DNA of 64,000 nt from Lentzea flava (GCF_014648475.1 NZ_BMRE01000044.1:1-64000), one strand, 5' to 3'; positions 9,180 to 17,786 are shown, numbered from the stretch's first letter. The notes: a model not told the origin generated them from the sequence alone. Numbers and translations are program-made.

Positions 9180-11202
9180 ATGGACGGTGAGACGGCGAAC
9201 CTGTTTCACGGCGACGCGAACAACGTTGTTCAGGTCCGGGACGTGCACGGCGATCTGTACGTGCACCAGCCGTCCATCCGTCCGTCCGTTCAGCGGCCGC
9301 GACGACGAGCTGGAGCACCTCGACGGCCTGCTGGCCCAAGCGCCTGCCGCGGTGGTCATCTGCGCGATCACCGGCACCGCAGGAGTCGGAAAGACCGCCT
9401 TGGCCGTGCGCTGGGCCCACCGCGTCCGCGACCACTTCCCCGACGGCCAGCTGTACGCCGACCTGCTCGGCTGCTCCGCTCACACCGGCCCAGGCGCTGG
9501 AAGGCTTCCTGCACGCACTCGGCGTGTCCGGTGACGCGGTAACGCCACAGCTCGACGACCAGGCCGCTCTCTACCGATCAACGCGAGCTCACCGGACCAG
9601 GTGCGTCCGCTGCTGCCCGGTTCGAGCAGCTGCTTCGTGCTCGTCACCAGCCGCAGTGGCCTCGCCGGTCTCGTGGCGCGCAACGGAGCACACCGACTGA
9701 CCCTGGACCTGTTGTCCTGCAACGACTCCCTCCGGCTGCTGCGTGAGGTCGTCGGTGCGGGCCGGGTGGACGCCGAACCGCAGTCGGCCGCGACGCTCGC
9801 CGACCAGTGCGGGCGGCTGCCGCTGGCGCTGCGGGTGGCGGGCGAACGAGCCGCGGCCGAGCCCGGCCTTCCGTTGCGGGAACTGGCTCTCGACCTCGGG
9901 GACGAGCGCGGTCGCCTGGACCTGCTCGCGAGTGACGACGGGGATGCGAGCAGTGCCGTCCGCGCGGTTCTCTCGTGGTCGTACCGCAATCTGCCTCCGG
10001 CCGAGGCACGGCTGTTCCGGTTGCTGGGCTTGCATCCCGGCCCCGACTTCGGTGTGCCGGTGGCCGCCGTGCTCGCCGATGTGCCTTTGCCGCAAGCGAA
10101 ACGGCTTCTCCAGTCGCTCGCGGGTGCGCATCTCGTGCAGGCGAGCGGTGCGGGCCGCTACCGGTTTCACGACGTGCTGCGCCTCTACGCCGCCGAACTC
10201 GTCGAGGCGGAGGAGATCCGGCACACCGCGGCCCGTCGCATGCTCTGCTGGTACCTCCACTGTGCCAGCGCCGCCCACCACCTCCTCCTGCCGCTGTTCA
10301 CGCCACACCCGGTGGTTCTGCCGGAACCGCCGGACATTCCGGCTCCCTTCACCACCCGCGGTCACGCCCTGGCGTGGTGCGAGACGGAGGCCGCCAACCT
10401 CGCGGCGGCTGTCCGCTGCGCGGCCCAGCTCGGCGAGCACGCGCTCGCGGTGCAGTTGCCCGGCGCGCTGTGGGGTTACTACGACCTGCGCAAGCCGTGG
10501 ACCGACTGGATCGCGACCCACGAGATCGGGCTGTCGTCCGCGCGCCTGCTGGGCGACGAGAGGAAGCGTGCCAGGATCACCAGTGCGCTCGGCGTGGCCT
10601 ACTACGACCTCCAGCGCTTCGACGAGGCCGCCGCGCTCTTCGAGGAGTCACTGGCGGTCAGCCGGACCGTCGGCGACGACGACACCGGCAGTCTCGACAG
10701 GCTCGGCTCCACCTACCGCAAGCAAGGGCAGTTCCACCGGGCGCTCGAATGCCACCGGGCCGTGCTCGCGCTCCGGCTCGCGGACGGCAATCAGCGCAGC
10801 GTGGCCGTGACGTTGAACCGGCTGGGTTCGACGTACCGCGATCTCGGGCGCTTCGACGAGTCGCTCGAGCACCTGAACTCCTCGCTCGCGATCAGGCGCG
10901 AGATCGGCGATCTGCACGGACAGGGCTTCGCGCTCCACAGCATCGGCGCGACCTACGAGCAGCTCGGTCAGCTGAACGAGGCCATGGACGCCTACCGGCA
11001 GTCGCTGGCCGTCCGCCGCGAGATCGGCGACCGGCGCGGTGAGGCCGAGCTCTTGTCCTGCGTCGGGAACATCCAGCTCCGCCTCGGTGAGGCCGGCGAG
11101 GCACGCGAGGCGTGGACGCAAGCGCTCACGATCTTCCGCGACCTCGGTGCGCCTCAAGCCGCCGACGTGGCCGGGAAACTCGAAGCTCTCGAACGCGGAT
11201 AG
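9180..11202 (+). pseudogene. Broken AfsR-like NB-ARC/TPR regulator
   Basis: The remains of a STAND ATPase regulator. The start (MDGETANLFHGDANNVVQ, then VRDVHGDLYVHQ) is in one frame, the P-loop part (FSGRDDELEHLDGLLAQ, GTAGVGKTALAV) in a second, the next segment (QALEGFLHALGVSGDAVTP) in a third, and the rest (SPDQVRPLLPGSS onward through about six TPRs) back in the second. The first shift lies in a tandem tetranucleotide tract at about 9271-9288; removing one unit restores the frame. The second is near 9480. Near 9575 about a dozen codons carrying the Walker B strand are missing. The TPR part alone remains open from 9601 to 11202. Confidence 0.8.
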
Positions 11203-11210
11203 GACGTCGG

Positions 11211-11245
11211 GGAGCCTCCCGCGGCCAGAACGCGGAAGGCTCTCC
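11211..11245. terminator. Hairpin between convergent genes
   Basis: GGAGCCTCCCGCG pairs with CGCGGAAGGCTCTCC around a short loop, with one bulge. It lies 8 bases after the stop of the broken STAND gene and 15 bases beyond the stop of the minus-strand Cys-rich ORF, so it could terminate both. There is no clear U-tract. Confidence 0.5.
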
Positions 11246-11259
11246 GAGCGAATCTCGTG

Positions 11260-11325
11260 TCAGCAGCTCGAACAGCAGCCGCAGCCGGGCCCCGTGCACC
11301 CGGAACAGCACCCACACGTACCCAT
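11260..11325 (-). CDS. Tiny cysteine-rich peptide (21 residues)
   Basis: The ORF is short but complete: GGGGAGG, a 5-base spacer, ATG at 11323-11325, 21 codons and TGA, then a hairpin 15 bases on. Eight of 21 residues are Cys (positions 4, 6, 7, 10, 15, 17, 18, 21); the rest are Gly, Ser, Thr, Pro and Met, with no charged or aromatic residue. It starts CGCCSGC after MGT and ends GCGCCSSC after TGP. This resembles a minimal metallothionein-like or modifiable Cys peptide, but I know no family of this size. It lies 138 bases downstream of the DUF6319-like gene on the same strand. Function is unknown. Confidence 0.55.
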   Translation of the reverse strand: MGTCGCCSGCTGPGCGCCSSC

Positions 11326-11463
11326 CAGGGCCTCCCCGTCCTCCAAGCCGGACCTGCGCGGGACATCCGCGAGTCCCACGGTCCGCCCCGGCACCAGACC
11401 TGGGAAGCCCCCTCACCCGAACGCGCCGGCACAACCACCGAGGCGTCGCAGCCCGTGACCGCG

Positions 11464-12156
11464 CTACGCGCCCAGCTCGTCCAGAGCTTTCTGCGCGGCC
11501 TCCAGTTCGGCGCGCAACTGCTCCACGCGGGCGAGCTGCTGAGCACGCGCCGCGTTCAGAACGCCCTCGACGATCTCGGCGACCTCCGGCGTGAGCAGCT
11601 TCGCGGCCTGCGCCACGGCGGCCGGCGACACCGGGGTCGGGCGGACCGCCTTGCGCGTGCCCTGCAGCACCTCGACCGTCCACTCGCCCTCGCCCGTCGT
11701 CACCAGCGTGACCGTGACCTCGGGTGTGGCTCCCTTGGCAGACGGCTTGCGCGCCGGCTTGGCAGGAGCGGGAGCGGGCTCGGCAACGGCAGGGGCGGGT
11801 TTCGGCTTGGGGGCCGCGGGCTTCACCGGCGCCTCCGGAACGTAGGGATGGAGGATCTCAGTCTCTCGCGGCGGCTCCGGCGGCGCAGGAGGTGGGGCCG
11901 CCGCCTTCTTGCGCGGCGGGGGCTTCTCCAGCGTCAGCTCCGCCGGGGAGAACGACATCTCGTCCTTCGACCCGGTGGGGCGCACCTGGATGAAATCGCC
12001 CTCCTCGGGTTCGGTGAACGCGAGGAGCTTCGCCGACCTCCCCGCCTCCATGCCCACCGCGGCCGCCGTGAACCACACCAGCGGCTGGGTGCCTGCGTCC
12101 AGTTGCGAGCGCAGGCTGTCGACGTCCTCCGCCGACAGCCCGCTCTTCTTCGCCAT
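11464..12156 (-). CDS. DUF6319-like protein with proline-rich linker and coiled coil
   Basis: A 230-residue protein in three parts. An N-terminal domain of about 75 residues (MAKKSGLSAEDVDSLRSQL through DEMSFSPAELTLE) is followed by a Pro/Ala/Lys-rich low-complexity linker (about residues 78-140). The C-terminal domain has a small beta-rich region (TVTLVTTGEGEWTVEVLQG) and ends in an Ala/Leu/Glu coiled coil (QLARVEQLRAELEAAQKAL). The start ATG has GGGAGG upstream. I place it with DUF6319 from memory of the architecture; no biochemical role is known to me. Confidence 0.6.
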   Translation of the reverse strand: MAKKSGLSAEDVDSLRSQLDAGTQPLVWFTAAAVGMEAGRSAKLLAFTEPEEGDFIQVRPTGSKDEMSFSPAELTLEKPPPRKKAAAPPPAPPEPPRETEILHPYVPEAPVKPAAPKPKPAPAVAEPAPAPAKPARKPSAKGATPEVTVTLVTTGEGEWTVEVLQGTRKAVRPTPVSPAAVAQAAKLLTPEVAEIVEGVLNAARAQQLARVEQLRAELEAAQKALDELGA

Positions 12157-12244
12157 CGCGCTGCCTCCCGCCTTTCGAACACCTGTGCCCCAGCATGCCC
12201 TACACCCCTGACAATTCTGAGCACCGGGTAGGCAGCAAGATCGT

Positions 12245-13159
12245 TTACGGATTGCCGTCGGTCCCGCAGATGTAGCCCGCGTTGATGCAGTTCTTGACCC
12301 GCCGTTGCAGTTCCGCCGCGTCCCAGGCGTTCATGAAGTCACCGTGGAACGTGTAACCGGGCGCGCTGGTCACGTTCACCCCGTTGACCGTGCCTCCCAA
12401 CGACAACCCGGTGCCGTTCACCGGATAGGTGATCAGGAACTCGAGCCGCGGCACCACCACGGGATGCGAGGCGGGGCAGACCAGCCCGACCGCGAACGCC
12501 ATGTGGTCGCGGTGGTTCGGCGAGTCGAGATCCCGGCCGTTCCAGCACGTCGGGAAGTCCAGGTACGTCTCGACCTTGGTGCCGGGCGGGCAGGTGAGGA
12601 AGTCCCGGTTCGACGGCGACTGCGTCGTGCACGACCACCGCGCGGCCGGGTTCTGCTCAGGCGACGTCGCCTTCGCGTTGCCGACCACGTACCGCAGGCC
12701 CTGCGGATGCGCGACCGCCTTCTCCTTGTCGTGGATGCCCTGGTAGTAGATCGTCACGCTGTCCGGCGCCACCGCCTGCCCGTCCTTGTACAGCGTGGGC
12801 ACCCAGTACGCCGACTTGTCCGAGATCGGGTCGCAGTTCGTCGTCCCGGCCCTGAGCGACGTCAGCGTCGAGAACGCGTTCGTCGTCCGGTTGCCGAAGA
12901 ACTCGTGCATGTGCGAGACACCCGACTGGTTCTGGAAGACGATCGGGTCGTCCTGCCTGCGATGACTGCTCGCACAGGTGACCCGGAACTCCGACCCCGG
13001 AATCGCCTGCTGCTCGACCATCGCCCGCGCCTGCTCGGCGCTGTAGCCGTACCCGTGCCCCGCGTGGGACACCCCGGGCTGCGCCACGACCAGCCCCGCC
13101 GCCACGAGCGACACCGCCACCGCCGCGATGCCGATCGCTCCACGAATCCGCACGTGCAT
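12245..13159 (-). CDS. Secreted DUF1996 protein
   Basis: A 304-residue exported protein. The start is ATG 13159 with GGAG five bases upstream; the frame is open further but that region overlaps the next small gene. Residues 1-33 are a signal peptide ending before HGYGYSAEQ. The mature domain is DUF1996: SEFRVTCASSHRRQDDPIVF, a conserved SHMHEFFGN segment with His residues, CWNGRDLDSPNHRDHMAF and a C-terminal YTFHGDFMNAWD. Several paired cysteines suit a secreted enzyme-like fold. DUF1996 proteins occur in fungi and actinomycetes; their activity is not established. A LacI-type palindrome lies in the upstream region. Confidence 0.85.
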   Translation of the reverse strand: MHVRIRGAIGIAAVAVSLVAAGLVVAQPGVSHAGHGYGYSAEQARAMVEQQAIPGSEFRVTCASSHRRQDDPIVFQNQSGVSHMHEFFGNRTTNAFSTLTSLRAGTTNCDPISDKSAYWVPTLYKDGQAVAPDSVTIYYQGIHDKEKAVAHPQGLRYVVGNAKATSPEQNPAARWSCTTQSPSNRDFLTCPPGTKVETYLDFPTCWNGRDLDSPNHRDHMAFAVGLVCPASHPVVVPRLEFLITYPVNGTGLSLGGTVNGVNVTSAPGYTFHGDFMNAWDAAELQRRVKNCINAGYICGTDGNP

Positions 13160-13185
13160 GGAATCTCCTCTCGCACCACAGTGTG

Positions 13186-13199
13186 TGAGAGCGCTCTCA
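13186..13199. promoter_or_regulatory. LacI-family (CebR-like) operator palindrome
   Basis: TGAGAGCGCTCTCA is a perfect 14-bp palindrome located 26 bases upstream of the DUF1996 start codon. It matches the GAGCGCTC core of LacI/GalR-family operators such as those of the cellulose-utilisation repressor CebR. This implies carbohydrate-responsive control of the secreted DUF1996 protein. No LacI gene is in the window. Confidence 0.6.
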
Positions 13200-13247
13200 T
13201 GACAAACGGTAAACCCTCTTGACCGGACATGTCCACGTGAGGATCGC

Positions 13248-13448
13248 TCAGGCCTCTTCGGCGCGCAGCCGGTACTCGCACCCGTACTCGACCGCGTACG
13301 ACAGCTCGTAGATGTGCACGATCTTGGGCCCGCCGTGCAGATGCACGTACGTGACGATCTGCTTCGGGTCCTCCGGCGTGGAGGGCAACGAGTCGACCCG
13401 GCCGTCGAGAGGACCGCCGACGTACCGCACCACATAGGGCTGGGACAT
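13248..13448 (-). CDS. Small protein of unknown function
   Basis: A 66-residue protein starting at ATG 13448 (MSQPYVVRYVGGPLDGRVDS), with GAGGAGG upstream, which is why this start is preferred to one at 13475. It has a mixed beta pattern (VVRYVGG, IVTYVHLHGGPKIVHIYEL), no signal peptide or membrane segment, and a single Cys. I recognise no named domain. It lies 88 bases upstream of the DUF1996 gene on the same strand, but the palindrome between them suggests separate control. Confidence 0.65.
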   Translation of the reverse strand: MSQPYVVRYVGGPLDGRVDSLPSTPEDPKQIVTYVHLHGGPKIVHIYELSYAVEYGCEYRLRAEEA

Positions 13449-13794
13449 GGCGACCTCCTCTCGCGTTCTGTTCATTCTACGAGGTCGGCGGCTGGATCAG
13501 TCCCCGATACAGCCGGTTGGCTCACTCGCAGAACCACCGAACGGCCAGTTCGTCGAGCGTGTCGGCCCGCGGGAGGTCTTTCATGAACCACGGCACGCGT
13601 CGACCATCACCTTCCGGCACCGCCGGTCACCCTCGGTTCTGCCGCAACAGGTGAACGCCGTACAGGAACCCGGGAACATGCTCCAGCCACCGCTCGCCCA
13701 GCCCGCGCTTCCGTTGCTGCTCAACACATTTCGCGCGCCGCTCGGCCACGAACGCGGCCCAGTCCCCCGGCCTCAGCACCTCCGGCGGCGACCG
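13449..13794 (-). other. Gene-poor interval with two coding-like minus-strand remnants
   Basis: No intact gene is seen in these 346 bases. Two minus-strand stretches look protein-coding by codon bias. The first, 13627-13779 from a GTG, reads VLRPGDWAAFVAERRAKC, continues through GERWLEHVPGFLYGVHLL and stops. It lies in the same frame as the LigD-type polymerase gene, directly after that gene's TAA at 13795. The second, 13522-13596, reads VPWFMKDLPRADTLDELAV and then RWFCE before its stop. They may be pieces of one decayed small gene or two microproteins. No family is recognised. Confidence 0.35.
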
Positions 13795-14796
13795 TTACTC
13801 CTGTTTGCGAGCCCGCGACGGCTGCACCCGCATCGGCTCGCCCGGCATCTTCGGGTAGTCCGGCGGATACGGCATCTCGCCGCGCGGATCAGCGGCGTAC
13901 CACTCCAGCAGCGTCTCGATCCCGAACGCCTCCGAGTCCAGGTCCGCGTGTGGATTCCCGCGCTCCTCCAGGTACTTCGGCACGGTCAGCACGTCGAAGT
14001 CATCAGGGTCCACAGTGGACAGTTCATCCCACGTCACGGGAGTCGAAACCGTCGCCCGCGGAGTCCCCCGCACCGACCAGGCGGACGCGATCGTGCGGTC
14101 ACGGGCAGCCTGGTTGAAGTCGATGAAAACGCGCTCCCCGCGCTCTTCCTTCCACCAGGCCAAAGTGGCCAAAGACGGCGCCCGCTTCTCCACCTCACGA
14201 GCCAACGCGATCACCGCGTGCCGCACGTCGATGAAGTCCCACGAAGGCCGGATCCGCACGGCCACATGGATGCCACGGCCGCCGGAAGTCTTCGGATAAC
14301 CGACGAGACCGGCGTCGGCCAGCACCTCGCGCAGCACCGCGGCGACCCGAGCGGCGTCACGGAAATCCGTACCCGGCTGGGGGTCCAGGTCGATCCGCAG
14401 CTCGTCGGGATGATCCACGTCAGCACGGCGAACAGGCCACGGGTGGAAGTCGAACGTGCCGAGATTGGCCGCCCACACGATCACGGCCTCGGAGGTCGGG
14501 CAGATCTCGTCGGCCGGCCGGCCGGACGGGAAGCGGACCTGCACGGACTCGACGTACGGAGGCGCTCCCTTGGGCACGCGCTTCTGGTAGAACGCCTCAC
14601 CCTCGACGCCGTCGACGTAGCGCTTCAACACCACCGGGCGGTCGCGCAGCACGGACAGCAGCACGGGCGCGACGGTCCGGTAGTACTCGACCACCTGGCC
14701 CTTGGTGATGCCCCGCGCGGGGAAGTACGGCTTGTCCGGGTTGGACACCCGCACGAGTTGGTCACCGACCTCTAGCTCGATCGCCTTGGAAGCCAC
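13795..14796 (-). CDS. Stand-alone LigD-type polymerase/primase
   Basis: A 333-residue archaeo-eukaryotic primase-type polymerase domain, as found at one end of multidomain LigD. Catalytic acidic residues lie in ELRIDLDPQPGTDF, followed by PKTSGGRGIHVAVRI and VFIDFNQAARDRTIASAWSV, the metal- and nucleotide-binding blocks of NHEJ polymerases. The ligase and phosphoesterase domains are absent. Such split proteins act with Ku and LigC/LigD in end joining or gap repair; LigC is at 5.5 kb, and no Ku gene is in the window. The start is ATG 14796 (MASKAIELEVGD). Confidence 0.9.
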   Translation of the reverse strand: MASKAIELEVGDQLVRVSNPDKPYFPARGITKGQVVEYYRTVAPVLLSVLRDRPVVLKRYVDGVEGEAFYQKRVPKGAPPYVESVQVRFPSGRPADEICPTSEAVIVWAANLGTFDFHPWPVRRADVDHPDELRIDLDPQPGTDFRDAARVAAVLREVLADAGLVGYPKTSGGRGIHVAVRIRPSWDFIDVRHAVIALAREVEKRAPSLATLAWWKEERGERVFIDFNQAARDRTIASAWSVRGTPRATVSTPVTWDELSTVDPDDFDVLTVPKYLEERGNPHADLDSEAFGIETLLEWYAADPRGEMPYPPDYPKMPGEPMRVQPSRARKQE

Positions 14797-14805
14797 GTCA
14801 AGACA

Positions 14806-15405
14806 CTAGAGGCCGCGCACGAACGCCGCGAGCGCCAGCTCGAAGCTGTCGCGGTCCAGCTCGCGGGCGACACCCGGCAGCAGGTGGGCGCGGTCGAGGT
14901 GCGGGTAGCGGCCGGAGTAGTCGGCGGGGTCGGAGGAGAAGCCGCTGGAGAACGACGACAGGGCCGAGCCGAACACGATGTACATCAGGCCCGCGGCGAT
15001 CATCGTGGCCTCGCGGCGCGACCAGCCGGCGTCGACCAGCGAACCGTGCACCACGTCGAGCCGCTTCAACGACTCGTCGCGCCGTGCCGGGCCGTAGGCG
15101 AGGAACGGGACGATGTTCGGGTGCGACGAGAGCGCCTCACGGTACGAGCGCGCGCACCGGAGCAGGCCTTCCCGCCAGTCGACGTCGAAGCCCGAGACGT
15201 CGACGGACGACAGGATCGACGAGGCGACGTCGTTGAGGAGCTGATCTTTGGTGCGCACGTGCCCGTACAGCGAAGCGGCCTGAACGCCCAGCTCAGCGGC
15301 CAGCTTGCGCATCGAAAGGCCGTCGAGGCCGTCGCGGTCGATGATGGCCAGAGCCACCGACCTGATGCGATCGGGGCTCAGCAGAGGGGTGCTCGGCCGG
15401 GGCAT
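14806..15405 (-). CDS. TetR-family transcriptional regulator
   Basis: A 199-residue regulator. The N-terminal HTH is IDRDGLDGLSMRKLAAELGV followed by QAASLYGHVRTKDQLL (about residues 22-60). The C-terminal helical domain resembles the TetR_C_1 ligand-binding class (AAGLMYIVFGSALSSF). It is transcribed divergently from the acyl-CoA dehydrogenase operon, with a near-perfect palindrome in the 40-base gap. It is therefore very likely the local repressor, with an acyl-CoA or related metabolite as inducer (inference). Confidence 0.9.
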   Translation of the reverse strand: MPRPSTPLLSPDRIRSVALAIIDRDGLDGLSMRKLAAELGVQAASLYGHVRTKDQLLNDVASSILSSVDVSGFDVDWREGLLRCARSYREALSSHPNIVPFLAYGPARRDESLKRLDVVHGSLVDAGWSRREATMIAAGLMYIVFGSALSSFSSGFSSDPADYSGRYPHLDRAHLLPGVARELDRDSFELALAAFVRGL

Positions 15406-15410
15406 GTGGG

Positions 15411-15433
15411 TTAACCTAACACTGTTCGGTTAA
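15411..15433. promoter_or_regulatory. Operator between TetR gene and acyl-CoA dehydrogenase operon
   Basis: TTAACC and GGTTAA flank an 11-base centre whose inner bases AACA-C-TGTT are also symmetric. The 23-bp site is palindromic except for one mismatched pair. It starts 6 bases upstream of the TetR ATG and ends 12 bases before the GTG of the dehydrogenase, so one bound repressor would cover both transcription units. Confidence 0.7.
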
Positions 15434-15445
15434 TCGGGAGGGCCC

Positions 15446-16591
15446 GTGGACTTGACGCTTTCGGACGAACACCGGCAGCTCAGGGAGCTGGCGCAGCGCT
15501 TCACCGACGAGCGCGTCGTCCCCAACGCGGCACGCTGGGACCGCGAGGAGGCGATCGACAGGGAGCTGGTCCCCGCGCTCGGCGAGGTCGGGTTCCTCGG
15601 GCTCGGCATCGACGAGAAGTACGGCGGATCGGGCGGCGACAACCTCGCCTACTGCCTCGTGCTCGAAGAGGTCGCGCGCGGCGACAGCGCCGTCAGGGGC
15701 ATCATCTCGGTGTCGCTCGGGCTGGTCGCGAAGTCGATCGCGAAGCACGGCACGGAAGAGCAGAAGCAACGCTGGCTGCCGGACCTGACCGCGGGCACCA
15801 AGCTGGGCTGTTTCGCGCTCACCGAACCCGGCACCGGAAGCGACGCGGGCAGTCTCACCACCAAGGCCGTGAGAACCGACAACGGCTGGGTGCTCAACGG
15901 CCGCAAGGTCTTCATCACCAGCGGCACGTGGGCGGACGTCGCGCTGGTCTTCGCGCGCACCGGTGGACCGGGCCCCAAGGGCATCAGCGCTTTCCTCGTA
16001 CCAACGGAGACGAACGGCTTCACCGCCACCGAGATCAAGGGCAAGCTCGGCATGCGCGGCCAGGCCACCGCCGAGATCACCCTCGAGGACGTCGAGGTCC
16101 CCCACGACGCCCTGCTCAGCGAGGAAGGCTTCAAGCTCGCGATGGGCGCCCTCGACAAGGGCCGCATGTCCGTCGCGGCGGGCTGCGTCGGCGCGGCCAG
16201 AGGAGCCTTCGAGGCAGCGCTGAAGTACGCCAAGGAACGCGAGCAGTTCGGCAAGCCCATCGCTGGCTTCCAGCTCGTGCAGGAACTCCTCGCGGACATG
16301 GCCGTGGAAACCGACGCCGCGAGGCTTCTCACGTGGCGAGTAGCCGACCTCGCCGACAAGAACCAGCCGTTCAGCACCGAAGCGTCCATGGCCAAGCTCT
16401 ACGCCAGCGAAGCCGCCGTGCGAGTCGCCAACAACGCCATCCAGGTCTTCGGCGGCTACGGCTACATCGACGAGTACCCGGTGGGCAAGTACCTCCGGGA
16501 CGCCCGCGTCACCACCCTCTACGAGGGCACCAGCCAGATCCAGAAACTGCTCATCGGTCGCGCGCTGACGGGCATCAACGCGTTCCAGTAA
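15446..16591 (+). CDS. Acyl-CoA dehydrogenase
   Basis: A 381-residue FAD-dependent acyl-CoA dehydrogenase with the three canonical parts: an N-terminal helical domain, a central beta domain with ALTEPGTGSDAGSL and KVFITSGTWAD, and a C-terminal helical domain with REQFGKPIAGFQLVQ. The catalytic base is the Glu of TTLYEGTSQIQ near the C-terminus, and AIQVFGGYGYIDEYPV is present. The start is GTG 15446, seven bases after GGGAGG. It is the first gene of a TetR-controlled operon with a second dehydrogenase and a hydratase. The chain-length or branched-chain preference is not determinable. Confidence 0.93.
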   Translation: MDLTLSDEHRQLRELAQRFTDERVVPNAARWDREEAIDRELVPALGEVGFLGLGIDEKYGGSGGDNLAYCLVLEEVARGDSAVRGIISVSLGLVAKSIAKHGTEEQKQRWLPDLTAGTKLGCFALTEPGTGSDAGSLTTKAVRTDNGWVLNGRKVFITSGTWADVALVFARTGGPGPKGISAFLVPTETNGFTATEIKGKLGMRGQATAEITLEDVEVPHDALLSEEGFKLAMGALDKGRMSVAAGCVGAARGAFEAALKYAKEREQFGKPIAGFQLVQELLADMAVETDAARLLTWRVADLADKNQPFSTEASMAKLYASEAAVRVANNAIQVFGGYGYIDEYPVGKYLRDARVTTLYEGTSQIQKLLIGRALTGINAFQ

Positions 16592-16601
16592 AGGAAGTGA
16601 C

Positions 16602-17771
16602 ATGGACTTCACGCTCGACGAAGAGCAGAAGGAGATCCGCGACTGGGTGCGGACCTTCGTGCGCAAGGAGATCATCCCGCTGGAGCCTGAGGTGCTGCGC
16701 CGCGAACGCGCCGGCCAGCCGGGCCTGCCCAAGGACGAGCTGAAGGCGTTGCAGAACAAGGCCAAGCAGGCCGGGTTCTTCGGCGTCCTCACGCCGCAGG
16801 AGTACGGCGGCATGGGCCTCGGCGCGATGATGACCGCGCTCATCGAGGCGGAGCTCGGCCGCAGCTTCGTCCCGTTCCGGTTCGGCGGCTACGCGGACAA
16901 CATCCTGTTCCACGGCAACGAGGAGCAGAAGCAGCGCTACCTGCTGCCGACGATCTCCGGCGAACGCGTGTCGTGCTTCGCGATCACCGAACCCGGCGCC
17001 GGCAGTGACGCCAAGGCCATCCGCACGTCCGCCGTGAGGGATGGCGACGAGTGGGTCATCAACGGCGAGAAGACCTTCATCACGCAGGGCAACGAGGCCG
17101 ACTTCGTGATGGTGTTCGCCGTGACGGACAAGGAGAAGGGCGCCGACGGCGGCGTCACGTGCTTCCTCGTCGACCGCGACATGGGCTGGAAGTCCGAGCC
17201 CATCCCGACGATGGGCCAGTGGGGTCCGGCGGCGCTCGTGTTCGACAACGTCCGCGTGCCGCACGAGAACATCCTCGGCGAGGAGGGCAAGGGCTTCCAC
17301 CTCGCGATGCAGTGGATCGGCCAGGGCCGCTACCTGCTGCCCGCCCGTGCGCTCGGCAGCGTCGAGCGGCTGGTCGAGATGGCGATCGAGCAGGCCAAGA
17401 ACCGCGTCACGTTCGGCCAGCCCATCGCCGAGTACCAGGCGATCCAGTGGATGATCGCGGACTCCGCGGTCGAGATCGAGGCGTTGCGCTGGCTCGTGCT
17501 GCACGCCGCGTGGCTCGTCGACCAGAAGCAGGACTCACGGCAGGCGCAGTCGATCGCGAAGCTCTACGGCGGCATCAAGGCCAACGAGATCGTCGACCGC
17601 GTCCTGCAGATCCACGGCGGCATGGGCTACACCCGCGAGCTGCCGATCGAGCGCTGGTACCGCGAGCTGCGGCTGCTGCGGATCTACGAGGGCACGGACG
17701 AGATCCAGCGCCGCACGATCGCGCGCAATCTGCTCAAGGGCCACGCGAACGTCCGGGGCACGCTCGGTTAG
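16602..17771 (+). CDS. Acyl-CoA dehydrogenase, second paralogue
   Basis: A 389-residue acyl-CoA dehydrogenase, 10 bases after the first. It has FAITEPGAGSDAKAI, KTFITQGNEADFV, a C-terminal RVTFGQPIAEYQAIQ and IHGGMGYTRELPIERW, with a catalytic Glu expected in RIYEGTDEIQRR. The N-terminus (LDEEQKEIRDWVRTF) and the long insert around residues 30-45 differ from its neighbour, so they are not recent duplicates and probably act on different intermediates. AAGGAAG precedes the ATG. Confidence 0.93.
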   Translation: MDFTLDEEQKEIRDWVRTFVRKEIIPLEPEVLRRERAGQPGLPKDELKALQNKAKQAGFFGVLTPQEYGGMGLGAMMTALIEAELGRSFVPFRFGGYADNILFHGNEEQKQRYLLPTISGERVSCFAITEPGAGSDAKAIRTSAVRDGDEWVINGEKTFITQGNEADFVMVFAVTDKEKGADGGVTCFLVDRDMGWKSEPIPTMGQWGPAALVFDNVRVPHENILGEEGKGFHLAMQWIGQGRYLLPARALGSVERLVEMAIEQAKNRVTFGQPIAEYQAIQWMIADSAVEIEALRWLVLHAAWLVDQKQDSRQAQSIAKLYGGIKANEIVDRVLQIHGGMGYTRELPIERWYRELRLLRIYEGTDEIQRRTIARNLLKGHANVRGTLG

Positions 17772-17786
17772 TTCTATCTTGGGGAA

